From IMG/VR virus record IMGVR_UViG_3300021519_000016, positions 1-50,233 of that record: a stretch of 50,233 bases of DNA; one strand, written 5' to 3'. Of this stretch, positions 7,499-15,727 are shown piece by piece. The notes under the pieces were generated by a model. The model saw only the letters and a list, made by a program, of their open reading frames with translations, had not been told where the DNA came from and did not search any database. Each line of letters starts with the position of its first letter. The first letter of the stretch is position 1. A program made the translations under genes and the position numbers. Source of the DNA: a virus.

Positions 7499-8128
7499 AT
7501 GGATCTAGAAATACTTGAAGAAAAGGTTTATTATTACACAAACGTAATTGAAGACCCAAAGAAACTTGTCGATGCAATTGAAAATGATAATAAGGATCCT
7601 TGGGGTGAGTGGATGGCCTGTAGTGGTCAGCACTATGTTTATGGTTCAGACAAGACAATTGCTTTAACTGCAGAAACAGATGAAAAAAATAAATATATTT
7701 ATGATACTTTAGAAAAAGCATTTGATGTTGTAGCAAGAGACTATGCTAAAGCACAAGGAATTACTGACGAGCCAAAACTATTTCCACAATACCCAATCAA
7801 AAAGTATCAGGCAGGAACCTACATGGGCGCACACTTTGATCAACAAGAAGGAGATGAAAGACTTAAAGTTTCCTTTGTCATGTATTTAAATGATGACTAC
7901 GAGGGTGGAGAAATATCTTTTACTATTGCCTCCCCAGATGGAGTCCTTACTGCTTCTAGTCCAGAGTCAGACTTTGCAGAAGCAGAAAAAAATGGTAATT
8001 ATACATTTGCTGTAAAGCCAAAGCCAGGAAGTGTTATTGTATTTCCTCCATCACCACCATATCATCACACTGCTCATCTAGTTAAAAGTGGTGAGAAAAT
8101 AATGGTTCCACAACACTGGATTCATTAA
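7499..8128 (+). CDS. 2-oxoglutarate/Fe(II) oxygenase, P4H-like (copy 7)
   Basis: The domain has H112-x-D114 (A-H-F-D-Q-Q), distal H190 (Y-H-H-T) and Lys200 in G-E-K-I ten residues later. The core is M-Y-L-N-D-D-Y-E-G-G-E-I. Between core and distal His lies an extra loop of about 30 residues rich in Ser, Ala and Asp (near residues 145-170) that could shape substrate choice. This copy has its own strong Shine-Dalgarno and an 11-nt gap, so it may be translated independently. The stop is followed by one base and then the methyltransferase ATG. Confidence 0.9.
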   Translation: MDLEILEEKVYYYTNVIEDPKKLVDAIENDNKDPWGEWMACSGQHYVYGSDKTIALTAETDEKNKYIYDTLEKAFDVVARDYAKAQGITDEPKLFPQYPIKKYQAGTYMGAHFDQQEGDERLKVSFVMYLNDDYEGGEISFTIASPDGVLTASSPESDFAEAEKNGNYTFAVKPKPGSVIVFPPSPPYHHTAHLVKSGEKIMVPQHWIH

Positions 8129-8129
8129 T

Positions 8130-8723
8130 ATGCCCCTGGGGTATCAAAATTTTAGTGAGCAAGAACAGTTTGTATTAAACTTACTTGATAACAAAAAAGA
8201 AGGCCACTATGTTGAACTTGGGGCTGCTCATTCAAAAAATGGAAGCAACACTTACAGACTTGAAAATGAGTTTGATTGGAAAGGTGTTTCTTTTGAGATT
8301 GTTCCAGAACTACATCAAGAGGTTTCAGAAAATAGAAAAAATCCTTGTATCCTTGGGGATGCCACAAAATTTAACTATATAAGTTACTTTGAAGAAAATG
8401 ACTTTCCAAACCAAATAGATTATCTTCAGGTTGATATTGATGCAGGATATGATCAAAAGGGAAGGCCAGTTGGTAGTGCATATACCAGTCTCCATGGTTT
8501 AATTGCTGTTCCTTTAAATAAGTATAGATTCTCAGTTATAACATTCGAGCATGATACCAACATGTATTGGAAAAATACATCAATTAGAGATATGCAGCGA
8601 GAGATTCTTGATTCCCTAGGCTACTCTTTAGTTGTTAGACAGATTCATGAAGACTGGTGGGTAGATCCAAGAGTAATTCCTTTAGAAAAGTATAGGGAGT
8701 ATTTCCAATGGGCCACCCTGTAA
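8130..8723 (+). CDS. FkbM-like SAM-dependent methyltransferase
   Basis: The 197-residue protein shows an SAM-binding motif I, Y-V-E-L-G-A-A-H-S-K-N-G-S-N-T-Y (residues about 27-42), an acidic strand end L-E-N-E-F-D-W-K-G-V-S-F-E, and Y-L-Q-V-D-I-D-A-G near residue 103. This order is typical of FkbM/Methyltransf_21 proteins, which often O-methylate sugars or natural products and are common in environmental phages. The substrate cannot be told from the sequence. It follows the last oxygenase by one base and overlaps the dehydrogenase by 16 nt, so the three probably act together. Confidence 0.75.
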   Translation: MPLGYQNFSEQEQFVLNLLDNKKEGHYVELGAAHSKNGSNTYRLENEFDWKGVSFEIVPELHQEVSENRKNPCILGDATKFNYISYFEENDFPNQIDYLQVDIDAGYDQKGRPVGSAYTSLHGLIAVPLNKYRFSVITFEHDTNMYWKNTSIRDMQREILDSLGYSLVVRQIHEDWWVDPRVIPLEKYREYFQWATL

Positions 8724-9391
8724 AACAAAAAACAGCAATAGTTACTGGAGCAAGCAGGGGAGTAGGCTATGCAACTGTAAAGTTATTGTCTGAAAATGGG
8801 TATAAAGTTATAGCAGTTTCAAGAGACTTATCTAAAATATCTCAACTTGTTTCCGAAAATGTAGAAGTTTATCAGTTAGACATCACAAATGAAAACGCAA
8901 TTAAACAATTTGTTGAGGAATATAAAGACATAACTTTAGATCTTTTAGTAAATAATGCTGGTGGTGGAGCAGGTCCAACTCACATCATTAATGAAACGAT
9001 GAGTAATTTTAGAATGGCTTATGATATAAATGTGTCTGGTCCAATGTACTTGTCACAACTTTTTGTTCCATGTATGGAAAAATCAAACTCTCCTACAATT
9101 ATTTTTATTAGTTCTTTAGGTGGAAAGTTCCCCTATAGATCAGGAGGAAACTATACAAATGCTAAAAGAGGTGTTATGGCTCTTGCAGATACAATGAGAA
9201 TGGAATTTATGTCGTATAACATTAAAATAACAGAAATTTGTCCAGGAACTATTAACACACAGGAAGAAAAAAAGGTTGCTGCACTAACGGCAGAAGACCT
9301 AGCAGAATGCATTCGATGGGTATCTGAGTTACCAAGTCATGTAAATATAAACCACCTAGAAGTTAATCATTTGGAAAGCGGTAGATGGTAA
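8708..9391 (+). CDS. Short-chain dehydrogenase/reductase (SDR)
   Basis: The Rossmann nucleotide-binding motif T-G-A-S-R-G-V-G is at residues 14-21, the N-N-A-G motif near 88, and the catalytic Ser near 136 with Tyr149-x3-Lys153 (Y-T-N-A-K). The length, 227 aa, is normal for a classical SDR, which oxidises or reduces hydroxyl/keto groups with NAD(P). It overlaps the methyltransferase and is followed by a terminator, so it ends the accessory operon. A role on the hydroxylated product of the oxygenases, or in glycan or nucleotide modification, is inference. Confidence 0.9.
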   Translation: MGHPVKQKTAIVTGASRGVGYATVKLLSENGYKVIAVSRDLSKISQLVSENVEVYQLDITNENAIKQFVEEYKDITLDLLVNNAGGGAGPTHIINETMSNFRMAYDINVSGPMYLSQLFVPCMEKSNSPTIIFISSLGGKFPYRSGGNYTNAKRGVMALADTMRMEFMSYNIKITEICPGTINTQEEKKVAALTAEDLAECIRWVSELPSHVNINHLEVNHLESGRW

Positions 9392-9402
9392 ATCGACTTT
9401 TA

Positions 9403-9445
9403 CAAAACTCTCAATAAGAACTTTACTCAGAGTTTTGCTTTTTAT
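9403..9445 (+). terminator. Rho-independent terminator after the accessory operon
   Basis: CAAAACTCT (9403-9411) pairs perfectly with AGAGTTTTG (9429-9437) over a 17-nt loop, followed directly by CTTTTTAT. It lies 11 nt after the SDR stop. The right arm can instead pair with a second copy downstream. Confidence 0.65.
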
Positions 9446-9461
9446 AAAACTCTGCTATACT
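9428..9461 (+). promoter_or_regulatory. Ribonucleotide reductase promoter with overlapping inverted repeat
   Basis: TGCTATACT (9453-9461) is an extended -10 promoter. CAGAGTTTT (9428-9436) and AAAACTCTG (9446-9454) form a perfect 9-nt inverted repeat with a 9-nt spacer directly upstream, covering the -35 region and touching the TG extension. It could be an operator, or an alternative hairpin to the terminator. A ribosome site, GAAAGGA, follows at 9481-9487. Confidence 0.55.
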
Positions 9462-9495
9462 TAAGCCTTATTCCGTTTTTGAAAGGACGATACAT

Positions 9496-11529
9496 ATGTC
9501 AGATTTTTTTAGTTTTAGACTTCCAGAAGATTTTATAGATAAATATATTTCTGCCCCAAGCCCTTTTGGTTTTAAAGATGCAGCAGAAAATTCACTTGGA
9601 GAAATTACTTTTATTCGTACGTATTCTCGCATGAAGGAAGATGGAACTAAGGAAAGATGGCATGAAGTTTGTCGTCGTGTAATCGAGGGTATGTATTCAG
9701 TACAGAAGAATCATGCTAAAGAAAACCGTTTACCTTGGAATGACTACAAGGCTCAGAAGTCTGCACAAGAAGCATTCCAAAGAATGTTTGAATTAAAGTG
9801 GACACCACCAGGACGAGGTATGTGGGCTTTTGGAACCCCCATGGTAATGGAGAAAAAGAACTCAGCAGCACTACAAAATTGTGCAATGGTTTCTACAAAG
9901 GACCTTGACAAGAATGATCCAGGAGCCTTATTTGCTTGGGTTATGGATGCCCTTATGCTTGGAATAGGTGTAGGGTTTGATACAGTAGGACAGGATAAGC
10001 ATTTCTTAATCTATGCCCCAACAGAACCAGAACAGGTGTTCGAAATCCCAGACACTCGTGAAGGATGGGTAGAGTCAGTTAGACTTCTAATCAACTCATA
10101 CCTTAGAGCAAACCAGAATATTCAAAAGTTTAACTATGATTTGATCAGACCCCTTGGGGCGCCCATAAAGGGCTTTGGAGGCGTTGCATCAGGTCCTGCA
10201 CCTCTTATCAAGTTACATGACCATATTGACCGTGTAATAGGCTCCAGAGCGGGTGAAACACTGGACTCTCGTGCCATCGTAGACTTGGTAAACCTAATTG
10301 GTACTTGTGTAGTATCAGGAAATGTCAGAAGGTCTGCAACCCTTGCTTTGGGTAGCGCTTCAGATGAAGTATTTATGAATTTAAAAAACTCTGAGTCTTT
10401 CCCAGAAAGAAACTCTTTTGATCCAGAAAATCCAGGGTGGGCATGGATGTCTAATAATTCTATTTCAGCAGAAGTAGGAACAAAGTACGAAGACTATGTA
10501 GATTTAGTTACAGAGAACGGAGAGCCAGGTTTTATATGGCTTGATGTTGCTCGTAATTATGGCAGACTAAAGGATGCGCCAGATGGAAAAGACTATCGTG
10601 TGATGGGCTTTAATCCCTGTGCGGAGCAGCCATTAGAGTCATACGAATTATGTACACTTGTAGAAGTGCATTTGAATCGTCATGAATCTAAGGAAGACTT
10701 CCTGCGTACCCTGAAGTTTGCATACCTATATGGAAAGACTGTAACACTTGTTCCAACACACTGGCCACAAACAAACGGCATCATGCAACGCAACCGTCGC
10801 ATTGGCACATCACTTACAGGTATTGCATCATTTGCAGATCAAAAAGGTTTGCCAATAGTTCGTGAATGGATGGACGAAGGATACAACAAGATCCGCCACT
10901 ACGACCACCAGTATTCAGAATGGCTATGTGTTCGTGAATCAATTCGTGTAACTACAGTTAAGCCATCAGGATCAGTCTCAATTCTTTCTGGTGCAACTCC
11001 TGGAGTTCACTGGGGTCCTGGAGGAAACTTCTTCCTTCGTGCAATTAGGTTTGGAAACACCGATCCAATGATACATTTGTTCAAAGCAGCGGGGTATACA
11101 ATTGAAGACGATGTTGTATCAGCAAATACATCAGTAGTTTACTTCCCAATTAAATCAGGTCATCCAAGATCTGAAAAGGATGTAACAATATTTGAAAAGA
11201 TTGCTCTTGCTGCCACTGCTCAGAAGTACTGGTCTGATAATGGTGTTTCTGTAACATTATCATTTGATAAAGAAACAGAGTCAAAGCACATTGTCCCAGC
11301 ACTTAATATGTACGAGGGACAGTTAAAGGCTGTCTCGTTCCTACCAATGGGAAACACAGTTTATCCACAACAGCCATACACAGGAATTACTAAAGAGCAA
11401 TACGAGTCATATATTGGTAAGTTAAAGCACATTGATTTTAAGGCAATTTACGACGGTGTAGATAATCTTGAGGCTCAGGGTGAATCATACTGCACAACAG
11501 ACTACTGTGAAATTAAAATAAACAAGTAG
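9496..11529 (+). CDS. Class II (adenosylcobalamin-dependent) ribonucleoside-triphosphate reductase
   Basis: This enzyme makes deoxyribonucleotides for phage DNA synthesis using coenzyme B12. The 677 residues match the monomeric Lactobacillus leichmannii type (about 740). Visible key residues are C129 (Q-N-C-A-M), the active-site set C375-A-E377 and C386 (N-P-C-A-E-Q and E-L-C, the same 11-residue spacing as C408/C419 of the leichmannii enzyme), the phosphate loop S-G-S-V-S-I-L-S-G-A-T-P-G, and the C-terminal redox pair C666/C671 (C-T-T-D-Y-C). No separate radical-generating subunit is needed, fitting its stand-alone position. It has its own promoter and ribosome site between a terminator and the virion genes. 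The host must supply or import cobalamin. Confidence 0.95.
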   Translation: MSDFFSFRLPEDFIDKYISAPSPFGFKDAAENSLGEITFIRTYSRMKEDGTKERWHEVCRRVIEGMYSVQKNHAKENRLPWNDYKAQKSAQEAFQRMFELKWTPPGRGMWAFGTPMVMEKKNSAALQNCAMVSTKDLDKNDPGALFAWVMDALMLGIGVGFDTVGQDKHFLIYAPTEPEQVFEIPDTREGWVESVRLLINSYLRANQNIQKFNYDLIRPLGAPIKGFGGVASGPAPLIKLHDHIDRVIGSRAGETLDSRAIVDLVNLIGTCVVSGNVRRSATLALGSASDEVFMNLKNSESFPERNSFDPENPGWAWMSNNSISAEVGTKYEDYVDLVTENGEPGFIWLDVARNYGRLKDAPDGKDYRVMGFNPCAEQPLESYELCTLVEVHLNRHESKEDFLRTLKFAYLYGKTVTLVPTHWPQTNGIMQRNRRIGTSLTGIASFADQKGLPIVREWMDEGYNKIRHYDHQYSEWLCVRESIRVTTVKPSGSVSILSGATPGVHWGPGGNFFLRAIRFGNTDPMIHLFKAAGYTIEDDVVSANTSVVYFPIKSGHPRSEKDVTIFEKIALAATAQKYWSDNGVSVTLSFDKETESKHIVPALNMYEGQLKAVSFLPMGNTVYPQQPYTGITKEQYESYIGKLKHIDFKAIYDGVDNLEAQGESYCTTDYCEIKINK

Positions 11530-11536
11530 TCTTCTG

Positions 11537-11545
11537 TGGTAAAAT
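11537..11545 (+). promoter_or_regulatory. Candidate extended -10 promoter, TGGTAAAAT
   Basis: The element lies in the 25-nt gap after the reductase, 9 nt before the ATG at 11555. There is no Shine-Dalgarno in the gap. It matches the local TGN-TA-rich promoter family less well than the others do, with TAAAAT in place of TATAMT. Confidence 0.4.
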
Positions 11546-11554
11546 AGACTTATA

Positions 11555-14500
11555 ATGTCTACTCCATCAAACATGTATGCCGAAAAAGTCTTTGCTGAGC
11601 ATCCGACTGGTCTATGGGCATTGGATGACAAAGCAGACTACATCTCTTTAATATCTGAGGCTCAAAGGGTTTTGTCTGATACTGCAAAATGGGACATAGT
11701 TGATGGAACAGTATCTTCCTATCCAGAATCTATAGGTGAGCCATTTCTGGGTAGTTATGTTGGAAGAGTTATTGCAAACCAAACAACTAGTAAAACAGCG
11801 TCAGTAACTTTAATAAGCAAAGATATTATTAACATAAAAGATCTTAATGAGTATCTTAGAACATTTTCTGTAGGAGCATATTTTTATTCAGAGACTGCTT
11901 ACATTTCGGGGTTTGAGATTGGGTATCAATATGAAGATACAACAAGTGGACAAATCATTACTCACCTTAAAAACTTTGACACAGTTGTAAATAGCAACTG
12001 GGTGTTTATATCAGAAACTTTTGACACACCTCCAGATGATACAGCAATTAGACTTGTACTTAAGATAAACCATGTAGGAGGCCCTAATACAGAGAATGTG
12101 TTTAGAATAAACGGAATAACTTTAGGCCAGTGGTCAGAAGAGTTTGCTTCAACATCTCTGGGAACAACCGTAATAGATATTCCATCAACAATTTCTATAC
12201 AACCACAAAAGGGGCTTGTTGCAAAATGTTACGGCCTTCAAGAATTAAATGGATACTATCTTGTATCTGACAACATGCTAAAAGCAAAGAATACTGGAAT
12301 GCCTATTGTTTATGGAACTGCAGGACATACAACCCTATATGCTAATGACAATCTTCCATCACTCATTGTCCCTGGAGTTGGAATGTTAAATGAAGTTGGA
12401 CAATTTAAACAATACACTCTTGAGACTTGGATAAGAATAAACTCATACACAAATGAAACTAAAAGAATTATTGGTCCGATTGGATCAAACGATGGAATAT
12501 ATGTAGATGGACCATCAATAGGTTTAAAGGTTAACAATCAATATAAAACAAACTATGTTGGAGAATGGACAAGGCCAATGCTTCTTCATTTAAAGGTTGG
12601 CAAAGATACTGCTTCTTTGTTAATTAATGGGGAAGAGGTAATTTCTATTACATATTCACAAGACTTAGCAGTTCTTCCAAGTGAATTGAATTCGGTTGGG
12701 AAAAATCAAGATTGGATAGGGTTCTATGCATATGATGATATTTCTCCAATAGACATAGATTGTGTTGGCATTTACCCATATCTAGTTCCACAAGATGTTG
12801 CAAAAAGAAGATTTGTTTTTGGTCAGGGTGTTGAAATACCAGAAAATATAAATACATCTTACAGTGGAACTTCTATTGCAATTGACTACTCTTTTGCAGA
12901 CTACACAGCAAACTACTCATATCCATATATTGGTAGTTGGAATCAAGGATTTAGCGATAATCTTACAACTACAAACAGGGCAATATCTGTAGTTAATCAT
13001 ATACTTCCAAAAATTGTATTGTCATCAAGAACAGAAAAACAACTATTTGAAGACAATAAAGTTGCTAACAGTATAGTAGACACAGCCGCATTTTTATATG
13101 ATACAAAAGATTATTTTTCTTTTAGACCAAATAGTGCATGGAACAGTACTAGCGGATATCTTTTCTTTGAAAATTTTGATTTTTTACAAACCCCAGTGTC
13201 TGCATTTTACGGATGCTTTCAATTAAAGGCTAGCGCAACCACTCCACAAACACTGTTTAAGATTGAAAAAGAAAACACTTCAAATTCTTTTGTTATCGAA
13301 GTTAGAAATAATATTTTGTCATATATAATTAATACTAATGGAAATTCCGAGACGCTATGTTCTTCTCAGGTTTTAGATCCTAACGATTTCTTTGAGGTAG
13401 GAATTAATATTCCAAGGTTCGTAGAATTGTTTGGTAATCCAGTAGCAGAGTTTTTTGGATCTTTGGCAGATCTAAGACTGTATGTCGGTGGAGAAAAAGA
13501 CAATACAAAAACGTTTACTGGCAAGATATACAATGTTGGGTTTGCAACAAAATATAATTTTCAAAAAATAAAAACTTTGTTTAACTCAGTTGGCATACCA
13601 AAACTTCACGAAGACATCTTTTTTGTTTATCAAAATAATCAAATAATAGACATAGACGGTGGATACGACACAACATCTCAGGCACCTTCTGGTGGATTAA
13701 CTGACGTATCTCCTGGAGCAATTTCTGGCGGAGGGGTTGTACCGTTAGAAGAAGACTACTTGGTTGAACATACAGCCAGTTATACTTTGGTCCCAGATAT
13801 TTTATTTGAGACGTATAGTCTTGCAATTGCAGCCAACGGATATTGGGAAGACAACATTCCCCTTACGTATTTTGCAGAGTCTGTTTTTGATAAAAGAGGA
13901 GATCAGTATTTTGATCTTGATTTTATACAGTTCAACATAAATTATCCAATCCCGTCAAAAACTATTGCTATAGAAACAGACCCAGTTGATTGGACATATG
14001 CAGATCTTGCAACCGAGTATGGGGTACCAATTCAAAGAACTTACGAGTCATTAGATAATTATTTATTTACAGGGTATAACGATTATGAAGATTTAAAAAA
14101 TAAGATAGCAAAAGATTATAAATACGATACAGACGGAGCATTAGTAAAAACCTATGTTACATTTCAGTACACAGAACTTGGAGCAAATGCAGTAACAGAC
14201 TATTTTATTAAAGTAGAAAGGCCAAAAAGAAATGGAGTTTTAATTCCAGGAACTGACTGGATGACAACAAAATATGAAGTGGTAGATAATATGATTATCT
14301 ATCCACCATCGGGTGTTGATTTTAACGACTTGTCAATGGTTACACACATAGATGTAAATGTAAAAAACTCTTTAGTAAATAATGTTAGTATTAAGAAATT
14401 GTCTTATGCCTCTCAAGCATTAAATGAATCTGATGCAAGCCCAATAGGAACAACTTTTGGAACTCCTATTTACCCATATACAAAAACTGGAATCTATTAC

Positions 14501-15304
14501 AATTTTAAAAAGAATAATCCTTTTTCAATTTACACAGGATCCTCTCCATATCTATATTTAACAAAAACAAGTGGAGTACAACTAAAAGGAACATATGATC
14601 CGCTAGTAAATAGAGGACTTATGATTCCAATTAATACAAGCAGAGCAGATGGATTTAAAGTAATTGCTTTGCAACTTGCTGTTAGGTTTGATGGTGAGTA
14701 TTTCCCATATGCTCCAACAGAAATATTTGAGATAGAAAGCAGGGGATCATATATAAAGTTCTACATGGTTGCTTGCGATCCAAGTGGAAGAAGAGCAAAG
14801 ATCTATGCAATAGATACAAAAACTGGATTAGTTCAAAATGGAATTGGTTTTTATTGGAACGGCAAGATAGTAAAAGAGCCAGTTGTATCTTTGCAAGACT
14901 GGGGATTCTTGGGGATCAGTTTTGCAAGCAGTTTAGATTTTTCATATTTTGAGGGAGCCATAAGACTGACTGGCCCACTGCTATTTAATAATATATCTTT
15001 CTACCAGTCAACTAACCTACAAGAAGTACAAAGAGTAGCAGAAAGACCATGGTTTAGAGTTAAGGTACTAAATGGTTTAGACTTAGACTGGAAGTTCTGG
15101 AATATTGGTTCGTTTAACTGGAATAAGGTACTGGTTTTATCAGAAACAAGTTATTATGGTGTAAACCCTTCTGAAGTTTATAAGAGTTATACGGGAACAA
15201 ACAAGATAATAGTCGATACCGATAAGGTTTTGCGTCTAGGTAATTACAAATATACCGCCTATTCGGATGTAAATTGGAACCAGGTCGTAGTAGATCCAGT
15301 ATGA
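11555..15304 (+). CDS. Large minor tail protein with LamG/ConA-like domain
   Basis: This 1,249-residue protein opens with A-E-H-P-T-G-L-W-A-L-D-D, an N-terminal signature I recall from minor tail proteins of actinobacteriophages. A region near residues 285-400 (Y-T-L-E-T-W-I-R-I, then a strand-rich stretch ending in N-G-E-E-V-I-S-I) looks like a concanavalin A/LamG jelly roll. A similar block may occur near 545-680. The rest is beta-rich and aromatic with few charged helices, as in receptor-binding or tail-tip proteins. It lies before the portal gene, away from the other tail genes, so it may be an adsorption fibre transcribed from its own promoter. The gap upstream has no ribosome site. Confidence 0.75.
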   Translation: MSTPSNMYAEKVFAEHPTGLWALDDKADYISLISEAQRVLSDTAKWDIVDGTVSSYPESIGEPFLGSYVGRVIANQTTSKTASVTLISKDIINIKDLNEYLRTFSVGAYFYSETAYISGFEIGYQYEDTTSGQIITHLKNFDTVVNSNWVFISETFDTPPDDTAIRLVLKINHVGGPNTENVFRINGITLGQWSEEFASTSLGTTVIDIPSTISIQPQKGLVAKCYGLQELNGYYLVSDNMLKAKNTGMPIVYGTAGHTTLYANDNLPSLIVPGVGMLNEVGQFKQYTLETWIRINSYTNETKRIIGPIGSNDGIYVDGPSIGLKVNNQYKTNYVGEWTRPMLLHLKVGKDTASLLINGEEVISITYSQDLAVLPSELNSVGKNQDWIGFYAYDDISPIDIDCVGIYPYLVPQDVAKRRFVFGQGVEIPENINTSYSGTSIAIDYSFADYTANYSYPYIGSWNQGFSDNLTTTNRAISVVNHILPKIVLSSRTEKQLFEDNKVANSIVDTAAFLYDTKDYFSFRPNSAWNSTSGYLFFENFDFLQTPVSAFYGCFQLKASATTPQTLFKIEKENTSNSFVIEVRNNILSYIINTNGNSETLCSSQVLDPNDFFEVGINIPRFVELFGNPVAEFFGSLADLRLYVGGEKDNTKTFTGKIYNVGFATKYNFQKIKTLFNSVGIPKLHEDIFFVYQNNQIIDIDGGYDTTSQAPSGGLTDVSPGAISGGGVVPLEEDYLVEHTASYTLVPDILFETYSLAIAANGYWEDNIPLTYFAESVFDKRGDQYFDLDFIQFNINYPIPSKTIAIETDPVDWTYADLATEYGVPIQRTYESLDNYLFTGYNDYEDLKNKIAKDYKYDTDGALVKTYVTFQYTELGANAVTDYFIKVERPKRNGVLIPGTDWMTTKYEVVDNMIIYPPSGVDFNDLSMVTHIDVNVKNSLVNNVSIKKLSYASQALNESDASPIGTTFGTPIYPYTKTGIYYNFKKNNPFSIYTGSSPYLYLTKTSGVQLKGTYDPLVNRGLMIPINTSRADGFKVIALQLAVRFDGEYFPYAPTEIFEIESRGSYIKFYMVACDPSGRRAKIYAIDTKTGLVQNGIGFYWNGKIVKEPVVSLQDWGFLGISFASSLDFSYFEGAIRLTGPLLFNNISFYQSTNLQEVQRVAERPWFRVKVLNGLDLDWKFWNIGSFNWNKVLVLSETSYYGVNPSEVYKSYTGTNKIIVDTDKVLRLGNYKYTAYSDVNWNQVVVDPV

Positions 15305-15306
15305 TA

Positions 15307-15315
15307 TGGTATACT
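15307..15315 (+). promoter_or_regulatory. Extended -10 promoter for leaderless gene, TGGTATACT
   Basis: TATACT (15310-15315) with TGG extension overlaps the preceding stop region. The gap to the ATG at 15323 is 7 nt, and only 1 nt to the first ATG at 15317, which would lie upstream of the start of transcription. This favours the start at 15323. There is no Shine-Dalgarno. Confidence 0.65.
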
Positions 15316-15322
15316 TATGGTT

Positions 15323-15727
15323 ATGAATGTTGAAAATCCAAAGAAAAAGAGTAAAGTTCTGCCCAAGATGAAGGGCCAAGTGGGAGAGTCTCGTGCAAAA
15401 ATTATTGAAAAGCATTATGACTGGGGTCTTTATGTATACAAAAAGGCTAATGGTAAATGGTTTACAGATGGAACTGGTTCAGTTTTAAACATTGAGTCTA
15501 TGAAGGGTGACATTTTGCAAATATCAAAACTTAAAGAGGCTGCAAAATATTACGGGGATGAGGGAGATGGAACATGCATATTTGTTCCAGGTCTAACAAG
15601 AATATCAGAAGAAGAATATTCTGAGCAAAAACAAAGAATGGCAGAAGGTCTTATACCTTCTTTAAATGATCTTGGTGCAGTTCAGGCAGCCAAAGACACT
15701 ATTGCAAAATATGGAAGTGATGACTAA
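15323..15727 (+). CDS. Small virion-region protein upstream of the portal
   Basis: The first ATG, at 15317, lies inside the promoter spacing, so I chose the second, at 15323, as a leaderless start; this removes two residues (134 aa). The protein has a basic Lys-rich N-terminus (K-K-K-S-K), a compact W-x-x-Y-V-Y-K-K-A-N-G-K-W-F region, and a C-terminal helical part. It overlaps the portal gene as TAATG. A similar small gene precedes the portal in some actinophages, in my recollection, but its role is not known. A nucleic-acid-binding or head accessory function would fit the charge and position. Confidence 0.7.
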   Translation: MNVENPKKKSKVLPKMKGQVGESRAKIIEKHYDWGLYVYKKANGKWFTDGTGSVLNIESMKGDILQISKLKEAAKYYGDEGDGTCIFVPGLTRISEEEYSEQKQRMAEGLIPSLNDLGAVQAAKDTIAKYGSDD

